Shown: one piece after another, positions 45,058 to 55,937 of the stretch
Layout: the number at the start of each line of letters is the position of its first letter
Numbering within the stretch: the stretch's first letter is position 1
From: Diplodia intermedia
Lineage: Eukaryota; Ascomycota; Dothideomycetes; Botryosphaeriales; Botryosphaeriaceae
Reading direction: 5' to 3'
DNA: 64,000 nucleotides
NCBI GenBank assembly: GCA_021495925.1
Contig: JAKEKT010000002.1
Span: 248,001-312,000 of the forward strand
Position numbers and translations under genes: made by a program
Notes under the pieces: model-generated
The model's database searches: none
What the model saw: only the letters and a program-made list of their open reading frames with translations
What the model was told of the DNA's origin: nothing

Positions 45058-48000
45058 TCACGCGACCTCCACCATGAATCCTCGCCTGTGCCGCTCCAAC
45101 GAATCCATGAGCACGAAGCTCAGATCCTCCCGCAACTCCATACCATCGTTATTCTCTACACCCACCGGCCTGAATTGCATCAGCAAAATCCGGAGTCGGT
45201 CAGCCCAGCTCTGCACCATCGCCGGAGAGGTCATCACTTGATCATCATCAACCGCAGCGAAACCGGAGCGTAGGCCACCACTTGTACCCCACAAGAGAGC
45301 ATTGTCGTTTCTGAAGTTCGACGACTGCTGGAGCACTTCGGTCATCCTTGCGGCCAGGTACGCGGCGGAGGATGATAGAAGGAGCGAAACGTTCTGCATC
45401 TGTGCCCCTTCTGGCACACGCTCGAGCGGCATGCTGGAAGTTGTGCGACGCCGAGCTTTTTGGCGAGTGGAGAGTCGTCGTAGGGGAACCAAGCCGGTGC
45501 CAGTGCCGGTTTTGGCGTGCTGTTGCTGCTGCTGTTCGGGCTGACCTAGCTGTGGGCGAGACTGCCGAGGCTGCTTGGCGATCTCCTCTTGTGTATGAGG
45601 AATTTTCTCAACGGCCGAAGCTTGTCGGGCTGTTGTATTACGACGCAAGCTGCGGCGGGGTGGCTGGCTCGCGGTGGCGGTGTCAGCAGTCTGCTGCTGT
45701 GTGTGTCCTTCCACTTCGTCCCGCCGGGGCGCAGCTGACGGTCGATTTTGCAATGTGAGCCTGCTCTGTGCAGCAGTGATCAAAGGAGGCCGGGGAGGAG
45801 TAGGTGCTACTACTTTGAAATTGAACTTGTGAGTGTGTGCTCCATCCAAGTTTGTTGGCAGCCTGTGCTGAACGGCTGGGTGAGTTTCTCCAGAGGCTTG
45901 AGTGCTGTGTTGAACAGACATACTATTGTCGGAAACACCTGCATCATTATTAGACGGTGTTCCCCGGACGCGTATGGTGTTAGCAGCCATCCAATGACGA
46001 ATATCACGATCGTGACCATCAGATAATCCGCCACCGTCTGCCGCACCACTCATCACGAACTCATTGCGCACATCGTCTCCGCCCGTTGCAGGAACTTTGC
46101 TCTTCCTTAGGAAGACTGATGACCTCTTGGGCCGATGTGATGGCAGATTCGGGAACCAGCTGTCTCTTTCGGGGTTGATTGGTGGTTTGTACGGCTTGTT
46201 GATTCCTCCGCGCCCAGGCTGTTGCTTGCGAGGGGCTCCTCGACGCGACCTCCCTGAGGCCGTTGCTTTAGCCAAGTTGAGCGCTCCACTACCCACTGAC
46301 TGGGGTGTTACAGGGGCAAAGCCGTCATCATCAACTTGCTGAGTAGAGCTGTGGGTAGATGGTGGATAACTGATGCGTGGTTGAGAGAGCTTTACGCTCA
46401 AAGTGGCCGGACTATGTGTCAAGCTCATTCCACCAAAGCCGCCGATTCGGGCCACATTAGTATTTTGATCATGACTGGGAGATGAAGCCTGCGGTGTTGG
46501 AAGATATGCTCCACCTAGCGAGTCACCAGGTCCGGGAGGTGTGCTCATCGGTGGCTGAAGCTGAGGCTCCGTATCCTGCTCCCGCGTACGAGCAACCTGC
46601 GGGCTGCTTGGCACATGTGGCGCCCGGATTCTGGTATTCATCTTTGCCATCGTCCATGGATTAGACACAGTGATATCGTTCACGGATTCTTCGGTATCGT
46701 CGTCTGCGATATTTGTGTTTAGGACATCCTGTGTCTCGGTTTCTCCCACGGCAAAATCGTCTTCATCAAAATCATACATGTTGAACTTCCATGTGCGCCG
46801 TCGCTTTGGTCGTGGTTCCCCATCCTTGTCTCCATCTATGGTATTCTGAGAGGGAATGGTGACAGAATTTGATGAGGCTGGACGGTGAGAGATTGCCGAG
46901 TCCGGGATATTGACCAATTCATCAAAGAGGTCATCATCCGCCGTCATATCATCGTTGCCCATCTGAGTTTCCGAGGAAAGAGCTGGGACTGTGACCTTTG
47001 GCTGACTTATTCCTGGTTGCGTCAAAGCTTCTAATTCGTGCGTCTTAGCTTTTTCCACCTGCGGAGTAGTCGATGAGTAGCAAGTGTCCAGGAACTCGTC
47101 GAGGGCATTGAGTATAGATTTGGGGTCGTCGAACAGTAAGTCGCTCTTTGATGGCTCCACATTTGGATCGTAGCTACCAGGCGGACAGCCAATATTCAAC
47201 CTCAGGAAGGGTTCCCTCACATCCTCCAAAGTTGGGTTCGCTTTTTTCAGCTTGTCTCTGAAAGCCTTTGCGATCAACTTCAGAGTCCCTCGAGTCGTTG
47301 AAACCGGCCTCGCGTCGATAGACAGGAACTGGCCAAGTCCAGATATCTCCTTGCCTTCTCCGTCCGCCTTTGGCAAGAAAGCCTCAAACTCATATCCGTC
47401 GAACTCCCGGGCAGCATACTCGCATTGGGCAGCCGCACCCTTCCCGACGACCTTCCACACAGCATCAGCCACCGTCCCCTGCCTACCGCCCAGCCCCGAC
47501 CCCAGCTTCGGCGCGTACACCCACCCTTCCCCTCTCCCTTTCTTCATTCGTCCCTTCGCCACCTTCAACGATAACCTGACACCCAGCCTCGCGAGCGCAT
47601 ACCCCTGCAGCAGCCTCCTGATCCTGCTCATCGCCCCACCACTACCACCCTTCTCCGACTCCCTTAGCGCCGCCTGCCTCCTCACCGGCCACCTCTCAAA
47701 GAATCCCTCCGCCCTAACAGTCGTCCCGACCGGCGCCCCAATCTTCCTCGGCGCTTCCACAACGCCACCGCCACCCTGCTTCCCCAACCTCAACACCTCG
47801 CCCATCCGCTCGCCCTCGCACCGCACCGTCACCTCCACCTTCTCGCACACCTCCGCCAAGCTCGCCAGCGCCTCCCCCCTGAAGCCGAGCGTCCGGCGCC
47901 CGACATCCTCCAGCACCTCGCCGTACTCGCGCAGCTTGCTCGTGCAGTGCCGCCGGCCCAGCAGCCGTCGGGCGTCGCCGACGGGCGGCACGGAGCGGCC

Positions 48001-48315
48001 GTTGTCGCGCACCGAGACGACGTCGAGCGCGCCGTTGTCCGAGACCTCGACCGCGACGGATGTGGCGCCCGCGTCGAGGGCGTTGTCGACGAGCTCTTTG
48101 ACGGCCGCGACGGGGTCGGCGATGGTGAGGGAGGACCTGAGGGCACGCGCGGTCTGCGGGGGCAGGGGACGGATGGAGGAGGAAGTTGGAGGAGAGGGGG
48201 CCGACGCCGACGATGGTGACGCGGTGTTGGTGCTGGTGTTGCGCGCCGGCGTGAGTACTGATGGTGGCGGTGCGGAGTAGTCGTTCATTTCATTGATGGT
48301 GGAAGGTACTGGCAT
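45058..48315 (-). CDS. MLH2: MutL-homologue mismatch-repair protein, MLH2-like
   Basis: A single 1085-codon exon. The N-terminal GHKL ATPase is clear: SIRPLPPQTARALRSSLTIADPVAAVKELVDNALDAGAT (Glu74, Asn78), then VRDNGRS, RRHCTSKL and TLGFRGEALASLAEV. A transducer-like region follows to ~residue 400 (FLSIDARPVSTTRGTLK, NIGCPPGSYDPNVEPSKSDLLF). The remaining ~650 residues are mostly disordered. I see no DQHAxxExxxxE endonuclease motif, which argues against PMS1/Mlh1-type catalytic partners and for the MLH2 class, which pairs with MLH1 and limits gene-conversion tracts in yeast. Two ATPase motifs deviate from consensus: DNGRSVPP instead of DNGxGI, and HCTSK instead of HATSK. A second in-frame ATG lies nine codons downstream. 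Confidence 0.8.
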   Translation of the reverse strand: MPVPSTINEMNDYSAPPPSVLTPARNTSTNTASPSSASAPSPPTSSSIRPLPPQTARALRSSLTIADPVAAVKELVDNALDAGATSVAVEVSDNGALDVVSVRDNGRSVPPVGDARRLLGRRHCTSKLREYGEVLEDVGRRTLGFRGEALASLAEVCEKVEVTVRCEGERMGEVLRLGKQGGGGVVEAPRKIGAPVGTTVRAEGFFERWPVRRQAALRESEKGGSGGAMSRIRRLLQGYALARLGVRLSLKVAKGRMKKGRGEGWVYAPKLGSGLGGRQGTVADAVWKVVGKGAAAQCEYAAREFDGYEFEAFLPKADGEGKEISGLGQFLSIDARPVSTTRGTLKLIAKAFRDKLKKANPTLEDVREPFLRLNIGCPPGSYDPNVEPSKSDLLFDDPKSILNALDEFLDTCYSSTTPQVEKAKTHELEALTQPGISQPKVTVPALSSETQMGNDDMTADDDLFDELVNIPDSAISHRPASSNSVTIPSQNTIDGDKDGEPRPKRRRTWKFNMYDFDEDDFAVGETETQDVLNTNIADDDTEESVNDITVSNPWTMAKMNTRIRAPHVPSSPQVARTREQDTEPQLQPPMSTPPGPGDSLGGAYLPTPQASSPSHDQNTNVARIGGFGGMSLTHSPATLSVKLSQPRISYPPSTHSSTQQVDDDGFAPVTPQSVGSGALNLAKATASGRSRRGAPRKQQPGRGGINKPYKPPINPERDSWFPNLPSHRPKRSSVFLRKSKVPATGGDDVRNEFVMSGAADGGGLSDGHDRDIRHWMAANTIRVRGTPSNNDAGVSDNSMSVQHSTQASGETHPAVQHRLPTNLDGAHTHKFNFKVVAPTPPRPPLITAAQSRLTLQNRPSAAPRRDEVEGHTQQQTADTATASQPPRRSLRRNTTARQASAVEKIPHTQEEIAKQPRQSRPQLGQPEQQQQQHAKTGTGTGLVPLRRLSTRQKARRRTTSSMPLERVPEGAQMQNVSLLLSSSAAYLAARMTEVLQQSSNFRNDNALLWGTSGGLRSGFAAVDDDQVMTSPAMVQSWADRLRILLMQFRPVGVENNDGMELREDLSFVLMDSLERHRRGFMVEVA

Positions 48316-49370
48316 AGTGGTGGAAAGCGCGGGGGGTTTCTCTCCTTAATCGTGCAGCTCGTGCGGTGCGTGTGTGAGGCTTGCAGTGGGCATGGGACGT
48401 GGTAGTGTCATCGATGTGGGATACCTGCCCACAGGGGGGTAAAGAAGGCGCTCACTCGGGGACGTCTGAGAGCGTTGTAGTTTGTGCGGGTGAGAGGGTG
48501 TATGACAGTGAGCTCCTGCCGCGTCTGTGGGACAGTGAGGCCTTCAGGCAGACGCGTGACGTAACCGGCAGGGAAAGAGGAAGGCGCAGCGCCTCGCCTC
48601 ACCTCACTTTCTCGACCCGCGTGGCGCGAAGCATAATTTAATTCCATGCTGGTCTTCCGACTTCCAATTTGTGGAGTATGATATTACTAGACCTCTCTAC
48701 TCTGCTGTCTTCACTTGCAATGAACCAATGCACCCGAACTGTTCTAAGATTCCAAACGCTACCTCTCTCGGCTTCGCGAAGGCAACTCAGGTGAAAGTAC
48801 CAGCGAACAGTCGAGGGGAGAAAAACACAGTGAAAGACATCATGAGACTGGAAGCAAACAACAGAAGACCACAGTAGCCTCATCTGATGGGTGAATTTTG
48901 GAGAGCCTTGTCAAGCCCGATCCTCCAATGTCCCCCCATCACTTTACGCATCAGGCGTAGACAGTTCCGGAAGTATATATCCAAGGATTTCACAGAGATT
49001 GAGATAAGATCAATAGACGACGAAAGATAATACAGCAGAAAAAAAATTTACCCATCCACTCACTCACTCACTCCATTCCGCGTCAAAAGGCCAGGAAAAA
49101 AACACACAGCAAGCTATGGTGAAAAGGGAAAGGAAGAAGAAAGAAAGAAGACACCATCGGTTGTCGTTCAAGGACATCAATCGCGCCATGTGTGTGAGAT
49201 CGAAATCGCTCGCTAACGCCCACCACGCCCTGCCTTTGTTCCACCCATCATTCCGGCCGCAACCTTGTTCGTGATTCGAGATCCCATGCATGCATGTAGT
49301 GTCATGTAAATATGCTCCACTGCTCCCAACAGAGCCCTGATAGACTACTACTACTAACCCCCACATCCAA
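48316..49370. other. intergenic
   Basis: MLH2-like promoter side and SIN3 3' flank. Contains a short (CACT)n tract near 49055-49073 and an A-rich run near 49040. No gene is seen. Confidence 0.45.
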
Positions 49371-52300
49371 TCACGCACCTTCCATTTCGGTATCCTGCTC
49401 CCCGCCGCCTGTTGCAGCGGCCGCCTTCTCTTCCTTCGGCTCAGCAGCCGCAGCCGCGGCACTGGGTGCCCGCGCATTGGCGCCCTCGGCAACCATACGT
49501 TGGAACTTCTGCTTGCGGCCATCGACGACGTCTTTGCTGAGGTCCTTCATCCACACATTGTTCATGACGACCTTCTCCTTAGCCAAGCTGATGCGGTTTT
49601 CACGCTCCTGCTCCGCCTCGGCGACGCCGTCCTTGCCACCCGTACGCACCCGGTCGCTCTTGAGCAGGTACTCGCTCGTGGGAGGCTCGAAGACCATGGT
49701 GAACTTCTCGAGGGCGATACGAATGGTCAAGGACTCCTCGCTCTTGACATCTTGCGACGTCTCAGCCTGCTCGTCGTCGTCTGTGGGCGCGTCCCGCTTC
49801 ATGAACGGTATCTTGACCTTTTCGGCTGGAACGCCTTCAGTGGCGCTGATGCGTGTGAAGGAAGAAAGGTACGCGCGCCAATTCTGCTCTTGACTGGTCT
49901 GCCTGGTGTCAAACGTGGGTTCTTCCCTCTTGAATATCATCACGCGGGCAATGGAACGCGACTGGTCCTGGTATGCGTCAGTGATTTGTTGGCTGATACT
50001 TCCCCAAGTAGGCAACTTACGAATGAAATCTTGTAGACGTCCCCGTCCTTGGAGTACTTCTCAACCGTCCTCCGGTAGTTGAGCTCTGCGTCGTGGGTTG
50101 TCTCCTCTTGCTGGCGATCCTTGCGGAAGAGCTGGTAGATATCCCAGGTCTTATCCTTAGCGTCGCTGCTCAGAAGAGCGAAGGCAAACCTAACAAGTGA
50201 GCTCAGCAGTTTGTCAAACGAGTACAGCTGCCAGCCGCTCTGCAGGTAGTAGCGCCTGAGTGTTTCCTCAATCTGCGGCATTTCAATCTCTCCACGAATC
50301 TGATCCATGAACATTTCAAGCACTTGCTCATAGTAATTCGCCTTTGGTGAAGTGTCCCGGAAAAAGTCCTCAGGACGCTTGTCGATGAGGTTGAGTTCGA
50401 GGGCGGGCTTGGCGTGCTGAGCCCGCGCGACCAGCTGATGGACATGGTCCTCGTTCTGCTTGAGATGCGAAAGACGCTCGTAGAGGATGACGAACATGCG
50501 GAAGAAACAGTAGATCGGCAGGTTGCAGTACATGTTGTAGTTATCCCGCTTGTAAGGGCCATCGGGCGCAATGTCCTGGATGTCGAGATTGTTGCCGCCG
50601 GCGGGATGCTCAAGCCACCTATCCGCGGTAGTGTCCTTTGGCACCGAAGCGGTGACGTCTCCGTCTTCAACCATTTCGTCGTCAGCCGCCGATCCTGCCT
50701 CAGGTGTGCTGCCGCGGCTGCCGGATGCGTTGCTCTCGTCCGCGTCCTTACGCGAAGCTCTTCCACTGCGGCTAGGGTCAAGAACACCACGGCGGAGATC
50801 ATCCTTTTTGCCATTGACCTTGAGCGACTTCCGGGAACCGTCGTCCATGCCACCCATCTCATCGTCAGTGGACTCGGCTTGAGGCGAACCAATCTCACGT
50901 TCAAACTTCGAGGCACTAAGCCCGAAGAAGAGCGGGACAAACTCCTTGATGAATCCATAAAGCCTGTGCGAGTCGGTCGAATTGCCGTGCTCTGCATGCA
51001 GCAGCAGAAGCTTGGAGGCGTCCAGGAGGACGTCGTTATCATTGAAGCTGTACTCAAACTGGTGCTTGGGCACGGGGAGGCCCTGCATATCGCGTTGGCG
51101 CTTTTGCTCCTCATACTTGACCTGGATCTCATTTTGCAGTGTCTTGGCCTGGAATTGACGCTTGTCTGCCGCCTTGGCGCTTGCGCTCTGGTGGTCGAGG
51201 GACTTCCAGAAAATCCTCTGCGTCTGCTCGCGCCAGACCTTCTCCCACTCGCGTTGAGCGGCCTTCCACTCCTCCTGCTTCTGCTTCATCCGGTTCAGCA
51301 AGACCGGAATAACCGTGTAAGGAGTCGCGAAAAGCTGTTCGATGACCTGATTGCCGCGTTCACGGTTGTAGATCTTGTAGATGACGCGCTTGTAGATCGT
51401 CTCACTCTGACCACCGAGGTTGGAGGGGAGCGTGAACTGCACCCTCTCCTCCGGCGTAGCATTGAGGAGCTGCTGGGCGATGGGCTCAAGCTGCTGAATG
51501 GTGCGGATACAGGCCTCAATTGTGTGGTCATAGTCGTGGCGCTCTTCCTCAATGCGGTGCAGGCCCTCTTCGTACTGGTTCTTGCGATGGGCGACGAAGC
51601 CACTGTCCTCGGACGCCCAAGTTGGGTGAGACGCCCACTCGTCATTCAGGACCGAGTGACAAAGCTCGTCGCGACCACTGCAGCGGCGCATCTTTTCGGC
51701 GCGCGGCAGCTGACGATAGCTGGGGCCAAGACCGCGGCAATTCGAAAGAGCGACACGCCCAGTCGGCGGCTTGGGCTGATTTTCCAGAGATTCCTCCTTG
51801 CCGTCGAATCCAAGGAATTTCCTGAACCAGCCCATGAGCTCCGGATTGCCGCCGATGAATTGGTGAACACGGTGAAGAAGCAGGGCCTTGTCAATCAGAT
51901 CCATCGAGAACAGGTTGCAGAGCTTGAGAAACTCATTCATGGTGTTCTTGTTGCCAATGTATTTCTTCACACGGTCAAACCACGCCAGCTCTTCCGGAGT
52001 GGCCGTCATAGAAGTCGTAGGTGCCATTGGCTCGGGAATGGCGGGTGTCAGTGTAGGTGAGACCGGAGTAGCGTCGGGCATGGCTGCCGACTTCGCACCG
52101 TGCTGTTGTTTCGCGCGCTGTTTGAGCTTCGTTAGCCGCCGGATCTTGGAAATGACACGGCAATTCGTTATCGGAGTATGCCTGGGTGACGTGCGGTGGC
52201 TAGGTGGGAGTTGTATGGTGGAAGGGTCGGGGAAAGGAACAAGAGTCCATGGAAGAATATCCAAACAAAAATAGAAACCAATGTCTTGGCGGAAGCAAAC

Positions 52301-53926
52301 GGTGATGCTTGGACGGTGTTTGAGGGTGACTCGTGGACACGTGATGCAGCTCACTGAATCGGAAGACCTGCATAAACTTTTCACTCACCTTCGCCATGTT
52401 TCCAGTCTGCGCAAATCCACTCCGCTGGCCCACGCCGGCCACCTCGGCAGGTATCGACGCGGGCATGGCAGTCGAGCTGGCGACTGTGCCCTGCCTTTCA
52501 GCCCGCTTCCTCTTGTTGTCACGGCTAGCACTAGGCGTGGGGGCAAAGTTGCCGACCGGAGGAAGACGGCCGGAGCCTTGCTCGTTCCTCGGTGTGTGAT
52601 GCATTTGAGGGGTACCTGCAGGCTCACCACGCACGTTGCTGAACATAAACTGTTCCTCAGCAGCCTGCCTGGCCTGTGCAGCTCGGTGCTGAGCTGCAGA
52701 CTCAGGTAGGAATTGCTTGAAGTCCTCGAGCAAGTCGGGCGCAGAGTTGAAAAGCTGCGTCACCTGTGCGTAAACATCCTGGATCGGCTTAGACTCACGC
52801 TGATACGTCTGCAAGATCTCTAGGAACTGCTTGTAGATGTCGGGCTGGGTTGCAAAGCGGTTCTGTGCGGAGTTTTAGCCGTGCCTGGCATGGCTGTCGC
52901 AGACGCCTTACCTTGATCTTATTGACGTAGCTAATGGCGTGGTTGAACTCCACGGGGCCTCTCTTGTCCAGTCCGGCCTGTACGGCAGCGCCTTGCTGGG
53001 CCAAGTGGCCAACGCCATTCATGCTTTGCGCGGGCAATTGGTTCGGAGCTCCACCTGGAGGAGAAATCAGATCAGGCCTGTTCAACAAACCACCAGTGGC
53101 GGCTGAAACGGCATTGCTGAGTTGGGACACACCCCTCTGTTCTTGCTGATGCGCGAGCGCGGCGGCTGTGATTTGCTGCTCTCTAGCATGAGCTTCAGGA
53201 GAGATCGGCGCTTGATTTCCCTGTCCCTGCTGAGGCGCGAAATGCGGTTGGACAACCGGACGGCTTGGGCTGTAGGCATTTTCAGGACCAGCGCTCGGTT
53301 GTTGTTGCTGCTGTTGCTGCTGTTGCGGCCAATTAGCTCCGGGCCCGCGGGCAGTAGCTTCGTAGAACTGTCTCTCAGGACCGCCCGGTCCATCGCCATT
53401 AACAGGCACACTGCGAGGGTTCGACAAAGGACGAGGCACCGGCATGGATTGGACGGTTGTGCCCATGGGTGTCGTGACTCTGATAGCATTTGGATCTCCA
53501 CCGGTTCCACACTCAATCTTGTATCCAGGAGGAAGAAAAGTGTTGAAACCCTGGATGAGGTTGGGATGCCCCGCAAAGAGCGACGACACTCGATCAATGA
53601 CGCCAGGGGTATCAATACTAGGACTGTTGTTAGAGCAAACGTTGCTACCTCAGATGAATACGGTGAGAGAGCGACTTACGCTCCGCTCTTGAAATCTTTC
53701 ATAATGTCGAGGAATTTATTATAGACATCGGGATGTTCGTGAAACTGCACTTTTACCTGGTCCAGGTAACTTAATGCATCCTAGAGGCAGATGTCAGTAC
53801 CCAGCCATTTGCCTCGTTCGCAGACCAAGGATCGCTTACATTAAGTATAGGCTGCTGTCCTTGGCCCATCGCCAAGGACTGCTGCATGCCCTGAGGTCCT
53901 CCAAACGGAACCATGAGACCCTGTTG

Positions 53927-53975
<49 letters not shown>

Positions 53976-54951
53976 GGGGCCGGCGCGGGGTGCTGTTGCA
54001 AGCGGGCGCCCTCGCTCTGCTGCTGGCCCGATCCAGATGTGAATATGCTCGCAGGCGGCTGTGATATGGAGCTCGGGCCCATCTGTGTGGAGTTACCCAA
54101 AATACCGTTCGGACCGTGTATGACGCGCGACTGCGGGCCAACGGCCACGGGCTGGTGCAGATGTATCGCGCCAGCGTGGTTTTCATGCGGCGCTTGCTCG
54201 ATCTGCTGCCGTTCTCTCATTTCGCGCTCCCGCTGTTCGGCCTGCATAGCGAGATCTTCCGCATGTCTGTCATCCCTCATTTCTCTATCACGATCATTAT
54301 TCCCTTGTTGTGTTTGTCCGAGCTGTTGCGATTGCATTGCTTGGCTGATCCCTGGCAGGGAATACCCGGGGCCACCATGTGCTGCGGTTTGGTGTGCCTG
54401 GGGTCCTCCCGGGGGTTCTTGGCCTGCTGATGCGCCTCGTTGGGAAGCCTGCGCGTTTGAGGCCTGAGAGGACTGGTTTAACCCCGCAATCCCGGGCAGA
54501 TTGTGGCCAGAAGGTTGGTTTGGAGAAAAAAACGGCGCTGCAATTGAGTCAGCATGCGCCTGCCCATGTATAAAACTTCATGCGTGGACAGCCCACATAC
54601 CACTTGGTGGAGGAAGGACAGGGCCGCTCCCCTGGGCAGACTGCTGGGGCGGGGGTTGCTGCGAGCCAGCAGCACTCGACCTACAAAGACACAAATCAGC
54701 ATGCGCACTCCCAAGATACACCCCAATCCGGCAGTCCCATGGAGGCCCGGGCGAAACTCCGGCCCCGTGAACACACTTCCACACAACGCGCCGGCAGGTC
54801 GCAGTGATCGCGCCAGGACCAAAGACTTGACTTACCCAAACCCAGCTATCGAGCGGGAAGCTTGCGCCTGTGCCTGATCATTGTTTTGCGAGGCTCCTCC
54901 ACCCTGCTGGCCCTGCGACGGAGGCCAGCCCTCGCGATTTGCTGGATTCAT
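49371..54951 (-). CDS. SIN3: SIN3 transcriptional corepressor scaffold
   Basis: Eight exons, 54836-54951, 54601-54680, 53840-54537, 53680-53780, 52912-53617, 52389-52862, 50021-52117 and 49371-49967, give 1622 residues. The three paired amphipathic helix domains are visible: PAH1 from ~299 ([20 protein letters not shown]), PAH2 from ~556 ([22 protein letters not shown]) and PAH3 from ~773 ([19 protein letters not shown]). The histone-deacetylase interaction domain follows ([35 protein letters not shown] region). Sin3 bridges DNA-bound repressors to Rpd3-type deacetylase in the nucleus. Introns split PAH1 and PAH2. Glutamine-rich linkers include an 18-Gln run. Intron 6 is 271 nt, long for this window, but its CTAAC branch site and CAG are good. 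Confidence 0.92.
53921..53974. repeat. CAG/CTG trinucleotide run in SIN3
   Basis: Eighteen consecutive glutamine codons read on the minus strand. A pure block of 13 CTG units spans 53933-53971, flanked by TTG interruptions. It encodes polyglutamine N-terminal to PAH1. Confidence 0.95.
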
Positions 54952-55937
54952 GACGACAGCTCGCTGCGGCGGGAGTGTGCTTGCTCTGGCCTAGGACGCC
55001 GACGGGCGGTTTACGCGGTCGGCGGAATGGGACTCGATGCGACGAATCCCCCGAGGATCAGCTCGCGAAGGACATGTGCTCCCTGATCTGGGGCTCGATG
55101 GGCGGTTGCGGGGCGGAGATAGCGAAGGCTGCGGCTTCGAGCTCGGCAAGCCAGAGTTGTGCACAACAGCTGGCGGTTGGCGGCCTTTCGCTGAAGCTGC
55201 GGCTGAAGGGGTATCGAGTGGAAAAATAGGTGGCCAGAAGACGGAGACTAGCGCGTGGCAGACGTGCGCGGGAGGCCAGCGCTCTAGCTACTGAGGGCGG
55301 GCTGTGGTGGACTGGACGTGATGGACAAGCTCGTCGAAAGAGTCGCGCATCCTCCCCCGGTTCAGTAGCGCGCTGCCGGGCGAGGAAACTCCGATGGCGG
55401 CCGGCCCTACGTTTTCCCCCCTTCACGCGCTTGCACCGAAAGGGCACACAACCGGCTGTAAGCGAGGCGCGTGCCGCCTGGGTAGGCAGGTGCCCACCTG
55501 TATGCCTGAGGCCTGAGGCACCGTACACTGCAGCCCCAGCATCATGCGCCCAGCTGCACTTAGAGGGTGTGTCAAAATGCCCGTAGGCAGGTGATCACAT
55601 GGAGATTTCTGCAATTTGGATTCGTACAATCATTGGATCCGGCCGTTTCTAGAGACTACTGGGAAAGAAATAAAAAACAGGTGGGAGAGCCGGGGTGCCA
55701 CACCACCGCCCGCGATGCGGCCGGTGCAGAGAGGGTTCACCTCATCTTCTAATGCCTTGAATCTAAGGCATCCAAACTTGAGATCTGGTCTCTATACGGA
55801 CTGAGGTCCTTCTCCTATCTTCCGTCCTCTCCTATCAAAACACCCAAGTGAATGATTCAAGTACATCAAACGTAGTTGAACACCTAGCAACAGGTTAGCA
55901 TTTGGCTGGACCGCGAACTTGTATGATATCGTAGTTC
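54952..55937. other. intergenic, SIN3 promoter side
   Basis: About 985 nt between the SIN3 start and the GH3 stop, both minus strand. I see no supportable gene or repeat. Confidence 0.45.

Noticed and set aside
47252..48280. 342-codon plus-strand frame opposite the MLH2-like ATPase domain
   Set aside because: Ser/Pro/Thr-rich shadow of GC-biased coding sequence.
50414..52060. 548-codon plus-strand frame opposite SIN3 exon 7
   Set aside because: Leucine/valine-rich mirror of a strongly biased coding strand. The opposite frame is unmistakably SIN3 with PAH3 and the deacetylase-interaction domain.
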